Positions 51,511-59,300 of a DNA stretch of 64,000 nt are shown one piece after another. Location: assembly GCA_035283185.1 (NCBI GenBank), contig DATEUJ010000053.1:148007-212006 (forward strand). The letters are read 5' to 3'. The DNA comes from DASSFZ01 sp035283185. Its GTDB lineage: Bacteria; Chloroflexota; Anaerolineae; Fen-1058. Numbering within the stretch: position 1 is the first letter of the stretch; the number at the start of each line of letters is the position of its first letter. The position numbers were made by a program, and so were the translations under genes. The notes under the pieces were generated by a model, which was not told the DNA's origin, searched no databases, and was given only the letters and a program-made list of their open reading frames with translations.

Positions 51511-51519
51511 GACCTGGTT
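51511..51519. other. attR core
   Basis: GACCTGGTT. The element side holds the arm GTGCCGATC (51492-51500), the complement of the arm near attL; the host side continues the stress-protein gene with CAGGGACGCACGG. Confidence 0.88.
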
Positions 51520-51930
51520 CAGGGACGCACGGTCACCGTGCACCTGATTTCGGTCGCCCCGCTGTCGGCGAGCGCGCCGGTGTCGGCGGCCGCCCCGGTG
51601 AGGATGTATCCGCTCGTCGTGAGCCGGGCGGACTTCGAGGCGCAGACCCAGGAGCGCGCTCGCATTGAATCGGAGCTGAGGAACTACCTGAACGGCGTCG
51701 CGATCACTCTGGCGCACGGCGGCGTTGCGACGAGCGCCGAGGTGCGTTTCGGCGAGCCGGCGGAGGAGATCCTCGCGCTCCAGTCAGAAGTCAGGGCCGA
51801 CCTGATTGCGATGTGCACCCACGGGCGCACGGGGCTGGCGCGCTGGGCGTACGGCAGCGTCGCCGAGAAAGTGACGCGGCACGCCGACTGCCCCGTGCTC
51901 CTGGTGCGCGCCCGGAAACGCAATTCGTAA
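51511..51930 (+). pseudogene. Universal stress protein, 3' fragment
   Basis: 139 codons in frame from the core. It ends with the ATP-binding signature CTHGRTGLARWAYGSVAEKV and CPVLLVR typical of UspA-family proteins. Joined to the 5' fragment at 35895 it gives an uninterrupted protein of about 162 residues, the usual length. An ORF starting in element DNA extends it by a few unrelated residues. Confidence 0.9.
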
Positions 51931-51953
51931 GCGTTCAGAGGGATGACTGCTCT

Positions 51954-52083
51954 AACCACTAAGACACCAAGACACGAAGTTTGAAAGTGAGTCACGACCG
52001 TTGAAGCCGATGTTCCGGCAGCGCACTGCGCCGACGGCAAGGCAGGTATTGATATTATCTTAGTGTCTTCGTGCCTTCGTGGT
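51954..52083. repeat. Facing ACACGAAG / CTTCGTGT repeats
   Basis: AACCACTAAGACACCAAGAC and following ACGAAG (51954-51979) face CTTAGTGTCTTCGTGCCTTC and GTGGT (52059-52083). Related copies are at 8118-8143 and 61727-61752. Confidence 0.65.
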
Positions 52084-52128
52084 GAAGACCGCGTCATGAC
52101 CTGGATGGTTACGTGACAGGGAGGACGT

Positions 52129-53235
52129 ATGCATATCGGCATCCCGTGCGAGCGCCGCCCGTACGAGTATCGCGTCGGCCTGACGCCGGCTGGCGTCGAG
52201 TTGCTGACAGCGGGCGGCCATCACTGTTACGTCGAAAGGAATGCCGGCCGGGGCGCGGGATTCTCGGACGTCGATTACGAGCGCGCCGGGGCCAGAATCG
52301 TGTATTCGCCCGAAGAGGCATATGGCCGCGCCGATCTCGTCCTGAAGGTCAGCCGGCCCATTGCCGAAGAGGTCGGGTGGCTGCGCGATGGATGCATTCT
52401 GATGGGCTTCCTTCACCTGGCAGCCGGCCGCCGCGAGCGCGTAGAGGGTCTGCTGGATAAGCGTGTCACGGCCATCGCGTACGAGACGATACAGAACGAC
52501 GATGGATCGCTGCCGGTGCTCAAGCCACTCAGCCAGGCCGCCGGCCGCATGGCGCCGCAGGTGGCCGCGATGCTGCTGCAGAACGATCGCGGCGGGAAGG
52601 GCATTCTGCTGGGCGGCGTGCCCGGCGTGCCGCCCGCCGAGGTTGTGATCATCGGAGCCGGCACGTTCGGCACGGCTGCGGCTCGCGCGTTTCTCGGCGT
52701 CGGCGCTAGCGTCTATGTGCTCGATCGCAATTTGTGGCGACTGCAGGCGCTGGACGAGATGCACCCGGGTGGCGGGCTGGTGACGATGGTGTCGCACCCG
52801 TTCAACATCCGGAAGGTGGTGCGGTTTGCCGACGTGCTCGTCGGCGCGGTCCTCGAGCCGGGCGCGCGCGCGCCGATCGTCGTCACGCGCGAGGTGGTGC
52901 AGTCGATGCGGCCGCGCTCCGTGATCATGGACGTGTCGATCGATCAGGGCGGCTGTGTCGAGACAAGCCGGCCGACGACCCATCACGATCCCACATACGT
53001 CGAAGAGGGCGTGATCCACTACTGCGTGCCGAACATGACGGCCGTCGTGGCGCGCACGGCCACGCACGCGCTGAATATCGCGGCCTGGCCGCACATTTGG
53101 GAGATTGCGCACAAGGGTCTGGACGCGGCGCTCGGCAGCATCCCCGCGCTGCGGCACGGCGTCGCCACGCGCGATGGGCGCGTCGTCAACGCGGCGCTGG
53201 CTGTGGCGCTCGGGCTGCGGGAGGCGGCGGAATGA
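52129..53235 (+). CDS. ald: Alanine dehydrogenase
   Basis: 368 residues, the usual length. N-terminal substrate domain (MHIGIPCERRPYEYRVGLTP, with the conserved Arg and the later ADLVLKVSRP), then a Rossmann NAD-binding segment (VVIIGAGTFGTAAARAFLGV) and the conserved VIMDVSIDQGGCVETSRPTTH and VPNMTAVVARTATHAL segments. Catalyses reversible deamination of L-alanine to pyruvate with NAD. GGGAGG before ATG 52129; its stop overlaps the next start (ATGA), forming an operon with the CoA-transferase. Confidence 0.92.
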   Translation: MHIGIPCERRPYEYRVGLTPAGVELLTAGGHHCYVERNAGRGAGFSDVDYERAGARIVYSPEEAYGRADLVLKVSRPIAEEVGWLRDGCILMGFLHLAAGRRERVEGLLDKRVTAIAYETIQNDDGSLPVLKPLSQAAGRMAPQVAAMLLQNDRGGKGILLGGVPGVPPAEVVIIGAGTFGTAAARAFLGVGASVYVLDRNLWRLQALDEMHPGGGLVTMVSHPFNIRKVVRFADVLVGAVLEPGARAPIVVTREVVQSMRPRSVIMDVSIDQGGCVETSRPTTHHDPTYVEEGVIHYCVPNMTAVVARTATHALNIAAWPHIWEIAHKGLDAALGSIPALRHGVATRDGRVVNAALAVALGLREAAE

Positions 53236-54536
53236 CGGCGTGGTTCGATAGGTACCGCGACAAGATCGCCACCCCAGAGCGGGCCGCTGCGGTCGTCCAG
53301 TCCGGCGAGCGTATCTTCCTCAGCGGCAACTGCTCGGTGCCCCAGCAAGTGTTGGCGGCGCTGGTGGCGCGCGCTCCGGAACTGCGCGACGTCGAAATCG
53401 TGCAGGTGCTGACCGTCGGCAATGCGGATTACGTCGCGCCGGAAATGGCCGGCCACCTGCGCGTCAATACGCTGTTCATCAGCGACAACGTGCGGCGCGC
53501 GGTCAACGAAGGTCGGGCGGATTTCACGCCGTGCTTCTTGTCGGAGATCCCTGGCCTGTTCAAGAATCGCTACCTGCCGCTGGATGCGGCGCTGATCCAC
53601 GTCAGCCCGCCCGACGAGCACGGCTTCTGCTCGTTCGGCGTCGAAGTCGGGGTGACGAAGACGGCGGCTCAGGCAGCGCGCGTCGTCATCGCCGAAGTCA
53701 ATCCGCACATGCCGCGCACGCTGGGCGACTCGTTCATCCACGTGTCGAAGCTCGACACCATCGTGCCCGTCGATTACGAGCTGCCCGAGACGTCGATGGG
53801 CGCGACGACCGACCTGGCGCGCCGGATCGCCGCGCACATCGCCGGCCTGATCCCCGACGGCGCGACGCTGCAGACCGGCATCGGCGCGATCCCCGATGCC
53901 GTCCTGCACCAGTTGACCCATCACAAGCACCTGGGCGTGCACACCGAGCTGTTCTCTGACGGCGTTATCGATCTCGTGGTGCGCGGCGTGATCGACGGCG
54001 AGATGAAGTCACTGCACCCCGGCAAGATCGTCGCCGGGTTCATGCTCGGCACGCGGCGTTTGTACGAGTTCGCCGACGACAATCCGATCGTCGAGCTGCA
54101 CCCTTCCGAATACGTGAACGATCCGTTCGTCATCGCTCAGAACGATCGCATGGTCGCCATTAACTCGGCGATCGAGATCGACCTGACCGGGCAGGTGTGC
54201 TCGGACAGCATCGGCGCGCGCCTGTACAGCGGCGCGGGCGGCCAGGTCGACTTCATCTACGGCGCCTCGCGCAGCCAGGGAGGCGTGCCCATCCTCGCCA
54301 TGCCGGCGACGACGACGATCCAGGGCGACGTTGTCAGCCGGATCGTGCCGACCTTGAAGCCGGGCGCAGGCGTGGTGACGACGCGCAATCACGTCCACTA
54401 CGTGGTCACCGAGCACGGCGTGGCCAACCTGTACGCCAAGACCATCCGGCAGCGGGCGCGGGCGCTCATCGACGTGGCGGCCCCGGAATTCCGCGCCGAT
54501 CTGGAGCAGAAGGCTATCGAACTGAGGTACCTCTAG
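53232..54536 (+). CDS. Acetyl-CoA hydrolase / 4-hydroxybutyrate CoA-transferase family protein
   Basis: 434 residues. Family I CoA-transferase features: FLSGNCSVPQQVLAALVARA, the P-loop-like TLQTGIGAIPDAVL, catalytic Glu in HTELFSDGVIDL, and the C-terminal GGVPILAMPATTT, VVTEHGVANL and RQRARALIDVAAPEFR. It moves CoA between acyl groups such as acetate, butyrate or 4-hydroxybutyrate; specificity cannot be read by eye. Coupled to alanine dehydrogenase by a 4-bp overlap, suggesting amino-acid fermentation or salvage of acyl-CoA. Confidence 0.9.
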   Translation: MTAWFDRYRDKIATPERAAAVVQSGERIFLSGNCSVPQQVLAALVARAPELRDVEIVQVLTVGNADYVAPEMAGHLRVNTLFISDNVRRAVNEGRADFTPCFLSEIPGLFKNRYLPLDAALIHVSPPDEHGFCSFGVEVGVTKTAAQAARVVIAEVNPHMPRTLGDSFIHVSKLDTIVPVDYELPETSMGATTDLARRIAAHIAGLIPDGATLQTGIGAIPDAVLHQLTHHKHLGVHTELFSDGVIDLVVRGVIDGEMKSLHPGKIVAGFMLGTRRLYEFADDNPIVELHPSEYVNDPFVIAQNDRMVAINSAIEIDLTGQVCSDSIGARLYSGAGGQVDFIYGASRSQGGVPILAMPATTTIQGDVVSRIVPTLKPGAGVVTTRNHVHYVVTEHGVANLYAKTIRQRARALIDVAAPEFRADLEQKAIELRYL

Positions 54537-54633
54537 TTCTGCAATTCTACTGCAATGCTCGGAGGTGCTCCTGAAAGGATTTACTGACCTCGCGCATACC
54601 TTTTCCTAACCAGGATGTGATACGCTCTCAGAC

Positions 54634-54669
54634 GCCAGCCCCCGACTGCCTCTATCGGGGGCCAGCCCC
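54634..54669. repeat. 36-bp palindromic repeat, copy 1 (intergenic)
   Basis: GCCAGCCCC direct repeats flank a CCCCCGA/TCGGGGG hairpin. Identical to copy 3 at 61405-61440. Confidence 0.85.
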
Positions 54670-54740
54670 GCGCTGCGCTCGACAGATTTCGGCGGGTGAG
54701 TGGGCGCCTTGTGCCGTTCATGCGCCCGGAACGAGAGGGT

Positions 54741-56339
54741 ATGGCCGTCTCGGCTCCTGATTCCGATGCACATCGGCTCACGGCCTCAGGTGAGCCGCCG
54801 GAGAGCGATTGGCGCTCTCAACTCCGCGCTCTGTTATCCGTGGTCGGAAGCGGCTGCATCGAGCCGACGGCGTATGACACAGCGTGGGTGGCGCGCGTCC
54901 CGCATCGCGAATTCCCCGACCGGCCGGCTTTCCCGCAAGCGCTGGAATGGCTTGTGGCGCACCAGCATGCCGACGGCAGTTGGGGGACGCGGTTGAACTA
55001 TTACCACGACCGCGTCATCTCCACGCTCAGCGCCGCGCTCACTCTGGCGCGCTGGAAGGAGCGCGCGGATCGCGGCGCATGGGAAGATCGCATCGAAGCG
55101 GCTCAACGCGCCATGCGACGGGATGCGGCCGGCATGCCGTCCGACCCTTACGATACGATCGGTTTCGAGCTGATCTTGCCGGCGCTGCTGGACGAGGCGC
55201 GTCGCTTCGGTCTCGACGCGCCCTACGACGCGTTCGCCACTGACAGAGGCGTCGCGCGCATGCGCGAGGCCAAACTGAAGCGCATACCGCCCGAGCTGAT
55301 TTACACACGCCACATCTCCACGATCTTCAGCGCGGAATTCCTCGGCGACGAGTTGGACGTCGAGCGGGTGAACGGCCTGCAAGACGAAAACGGCTCGATC
55401 GCGTCCTCCCCCTCGGCGACGGCCTATGTCCTCTTGAAAGACCCTGACAATCTCGCCGCGCGCGACTACCTGGCCGGGGTTCTGGCGCGCAGCGGCGGCG
55501 CGGCGCCGGCGGTCGATCCGATCGACGTGTTCGAGCCGGCCTGGACGCTGTACAACGTATCTCAGGTGTGGCCCGACGCGAGCCGAATCGCTTCGGCGAT
55601 CGAGCCGCATATCGCCGTGCTCGCCGGAGAATTGCAGCGCAAGAACGGCGCGGGATACAACTCGTATTTCGCCGTGCCAGACCTCGACGGCACCTCCATG
55701 GTCTTTCGCGCGCTGACCTGGGCGGGGGCTGCGCCCGAACCGGCCTTGCTGGCGCAGTTCGAGGAGGACGATCATTTTCGCTGCTTTCCGTACGAGCGCA
55801 ACCCGTCGATCAGCGCGCACGTGCACCTGCTCGACGCGCTGCGCGCCGCGCCGCCGTTCCCGGATCGGGAGCGCATGGTTCGCAAGGTCCTGTCATTCCT
55901 GGATCGCTCGCGCACGCTTCGCACGTTCTGGTTCGACAAATGGCATGCCTCGCCGTATTACACGACGGCGCACGCGATTACTGCGCTGCGCGAGGATGCC
56001 GACCTGACAGCGGACGCTGTCTACTGGATCGTCAACACGCAGAACGAGGACGGATCGTGGGGCTACTACGCGACGAGCACGGCCGAGGAAACGGCCTACT
56101 GCGTTCAGGCGCTCGTAACGTATGGGCGAGATCGGCCGGCCAGCCCCCGAATGCCTCTATCGGGGGCCAGCCCGGAGCTGCGAGATGCGATTCGGCGCGG
56201 CGTCGATTACCTGGTTTCCTCCGCCGAGCGCATCGACTGCCGCTACACCCCACTCTGGCTCGCGAAGAGCCTGTATTCCCCGAAGTGGGTCGTGCATTCG
56301 ACCGTGCTCAGCGCGCTGGCGCTGGCCGAATCCTTCTAA
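54741..56339 (+). CDS. Class II terpene-cyclase-like protein (copalyl-diphosphate-synthase fold)
   Basis: 532 residues. N-terminal AYDTAWVARVP matches the conserved SAYDTAWVA of copalyl diphosphate synthases; prenyltransferase/squalene-cyclase QW-type repeats follow (QHADGSWGTRL, QNEDGSWGYY). The class II acid motif DxDD appears as DLDGTSM (about residue 313): the middle, catalytic Asp is kept but the last Asp is Gly, so activity is uncertain. It may protonate geranylgeranyl diphosphate or a similar prenyl diphosphate. ATG 54741 follows GAGAGG at short spacing; GTG 54696 is an alternative. A 36-bp repeat copy is inserted in frame near the C-terminus. No class I synthase is beside it. Confidence 0.75.
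   Translation: MAVSAPDSDAHRLTASGEPPESDWRSQLRALLSVVGSGCIEPTAYDTAWVARVPHREFPDRPAFPQALEWLVAHQHADGSWGTRLNYYHDRVISTLSAALTLARWKERADRGAWEDRIEAAQRAMRRDAAGMPSDPYDTIGFELILPALLDEARRFGLDAPYDAFATDRGVARMREAKLKRIPPELIYTRHISTIFSAEFLGDELDVERVNGLQDENGSIASSPSATAYVLLKDPDNLAARDYLAGVLARSGGAAPAVDPIDVFEPAWTLYNVSQVWPDASRIASAIEPHIAVLAGELQRKNGAGYNSYFAVPDLDGTSMVFRALTWAGAAPEPALLAQFEEDDHFRCFPYERNPSISAHVHLLDALRAAPPFPDRERMVRKVLSFLDRSRTLRTFWFDKWHASPYYTTAHAITALREDADLTADAVYWIVNTQNEDGSWGYYATSTAEETAYCVQALVTYGRDRPASPRMPLSGASPELRDAIRRGVDYLVSSAERIDCRYTPLWLAKSLYSPKWVVHSTVLSALALAESF
56139..56173. repeat. 36-bp palindromic repeat, copy 2 (inside the cyclase-like gene)
   Basis: One substitution in the loop relative to copy 1 and a shorter right end. 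It encodes PASPRMPLSGASP in frame. Confidence 0.85.
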
Positions 56340-56351
56340 GCCCGATTCTCG

Positions 56352-59300
56352 CTACGGGGTCACTGTAAATCCGTCTACCAAAACCCCATTCGAACCGTCG
56401 GGGTTCGTCACACGCACATCCCATACACGGTTGCGTGGCGGGCCGCCGCTCCCCACAGTAAGCGTGGCCGTGATGGTGTTGCCAGCGACGACAACGTTAG
56501 AGGCTGTCGGAGCGGGTCCGACGCCGTTCTCGAAGGTCACATTGGCCCCGGCCACAAAACCTGAGCCGGTGACGGTTACATTGATCGTGGTGCCCGCTTG
56601 CATTGTGTTCGGGACAATACTCGTCACGGTAACGCCCGGCGCCGGCTCGTTGACTGTTACAGTGGTGCTCTTGGAGTTGTCGGTGGCATCATCGTCGGCG
56701 AAGTTGTGGCTGGCCGTGAGCGTGTGGTTGCCCACGGAAGCGCCCTGGGTGTCCCATGAGTAGGTCAGGGTTGTGGTCGCACCTGCTGCCAGGCCGCCGC
56801 TGATCGTCTGGGTGCCAAGGGTGATGCCGTCCGTGTCATCGGTGAGGGTGACATTGATGTCGCCGGTGACGATTTGGTTGCCCACGTTCTCCACCGTGAC
56901 ACTGACGTCCACTACGTCACCCCGAACCACAGGGGTGGGCGCGCTGACGGACGTAACCGCGATGTCGGTGGTAGCGGACTCGACAGTGAGGGTGTAGGTC
57001 TGCGTATCCGAGCCGGCCGAGTCGGTGGCCTGGATCGTGACGGCAAAGTCCCCCGCCGCGGTCGGTGTCCCGCTCACCAGACCCGTCGTGGAGTCGATGC
57101 TCAGCCACCCAGGCCCGCTGACCAGGGACCAGGTGAGCGGCGGCGCCCCGGACGCCTGCGCCTGGTAAGAGTAGAGCTGACCGACAATCCCACGGGTGAC
57201 CGGAGTCGACGTGATCGTCGGAGCGGTCGGCCCCGTGCTATACGTCACGTTGACGTAGACACGGTCTATTCTGGTCTTCCTGGCGTTGCTGGTATTGTTA
57301 CGCACCACAAACTTCACGTCATTTGCCAGCGCAGCCGTGTTGATCCACTGCGTCACATCCCATTCCACCGTCGCCTCGTTCTGCTCTCCTAAAAGCAACA
57401 CGGCGTTGATGCTTTGAAGAACGCTGGGCGCGTTCAACGCCCCGCTCCCGACCTGCCATACGATGGAGTTGGGGCTGATCCGTGCTTCCTCATGATGCTC
57501 CACATAGATCTTTACCGACTGCACCGTCGCCCCCGCCGGGACGCCCGCATCGAACTGGAACGACATGAACTGGCCTTTTCCAACCTCCACCCGGACGTCG
57601 TCACTCTGCTGGACGACATGGAGCCTGCTATCCTGCACCAGCGTCTTCTGGTTCTGCTCGTCCCAGCCGTCGCTGGCCTGAAGCGTTACCAGTTGTGGAG
57701 GCAAGGCCGACACGCTAACGGTGTAGGTCTGCGTATCCGAGCCGGCCGAGTTGGTGGCCTGGATCGTGACGGCAGAGGCCCCCGCCGCGGTCGGTGTCCC
57801 GCTCACCAGACCCGTCGTGGAGTCGATGCCCATCCACCCAGGCCCGTTGACCAGGGACCAGGTGATCGGCGGCGCCCCGGAAGCCTGCGCCTGGTAGGAG
57901 TAGAGCTGACCGACGAAGCCATCCCTCACCGCAGTGGAACCAATCATCGGGGACGTTGGTACCACGCACTCGTCGAGAAACGCCATTGCGCGCGACGTAA
58001 GCGCTTCGCGGATCGATTGGGGATGGATCGTTTCGAGCGGGAAGCCCATGTAGACGAGACGCGTGCAGGCACCGCTCGAGTAAGTCAGGGCGGCCGTGCC
58101 GCCCGAGCCGCCACTATACACCAGCGCGCTGGCCGCACCGCCAACCGGCGTGAACGCATCGGGCCGGTCGACATCGTACGTGCCGTGCGTCCCGTCATCG
58201 AACGAGAATGTCCCCAGGCCATCGAAGATGCCAGTGTTTGCCAATTCAAGCATACCGCTGGCAAGGTCTGCGACCTCCGTGCTGGACAGGGCGCGGTTGT
58301 AGACACGCACGTCGTCGATCCAGCCATCCCAGATTTGAACAGTGCTGTCTTCGCTTGCACCCATATTGACATCTGCCGTGCCTGTCTCAGAAGTTCCATC
58401 ATAGGCAGCCGTATTACGCTGTGCACCATCGACATATATTCTCAACAACCCGCTGGAAGCATCTGCTACTCCTGCTACGTGATGCCAATTTCCATCATTG
58501 ATGAGATTTAAGTTTGCAGTGACATTCTGAGTGTTGTCAGCGTAGAACGCGATTGTGGTACTGTCAAGTTTTCCGAGCCAGTAGTTTCTGTTACCTGCGG
58601 AACCCCATTTCGACACAATCACGTCTGCCGAGCCGTCCGCATTGCTGGTCTTTACCCACGCCGCCACCGTCATATCCGTACCCATTTGGAGACTGCTGTG
58701 ATGCGGCACGTCTACATAGCTATCCGAGCCATCAAAGAGCAGCGCATATGGGTTTTCGAAGGTGATGGTGGAGCTAGTATCTGTAACCCACACGGGGTTG
58801 CCTATGAGGGCGCCGTCATTGCTATGGCTTGAGGAATCTGCAGTTGAGATACCACTGCCTTCATCCAACTTCCAGTAACCCACGAGTCCGTCGGCGGAGA
58901 CCCTATACGTACTGGCATCGTCGACGACGAACGACGCGCGCAGCGTATCGCCGTAAAACGACGGGCCGATTCCGTTGCTGACCAAGTCGAAGCCGATCTC
59001 GCCCCCGCTGATCAACAGCGCGCGGCCGCTGCCGGTGGCCAGGAACGATTGCAGCAGCGATTGGTCAGTCGCGTTCAGCACCGTATCGGGCGACTGCTCC
59101 TCGCCGGCGATCCAGTCGACGACCGCATAATTGCCCAGCCCGACATCGCCGTCGGTCACGGCCGCATGAACGGCAGAGTCGAAGGCGTGGGTCGTGCCCA
59201 TCGCGTGCTGGATGATGGAGTCGTAGCGATTGATGCGATCCAGGAACATGCGCCGGCTGTTGCCCTCTGGCGGATCGTTCTGCTTGATCAAGCCAAGTCG

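Larger units (their letters stand above)
35964..51519. mobile_element. Integrated element of about 15.5 kb with serine integrase, terminase and FtsK-like genes but no capsid genes
   Basis: Bounded by the 9-bp core GACCTGGTT at both ends. It splits a universal-stress-protein gene whose halves rejoin in frame (VPYVRDLV then QGRTVTVH). Nearly all genes lie on the minus strand. Contents in transcription order: tyrosine recombinase, putative DNA-binding protein, small ORFs, RepA-like ATPase, possible small terminase, large terminase, primase-polymerase, unknown genes, excisionase-like HTH, FtsK/TraB-like ATPase, membrane proteins, serine integrase. No capsid, portal, protease or tail gene was recognised, which fits a phage satellite or a satellite/ICE hybrid. 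Confidence 0.9.
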
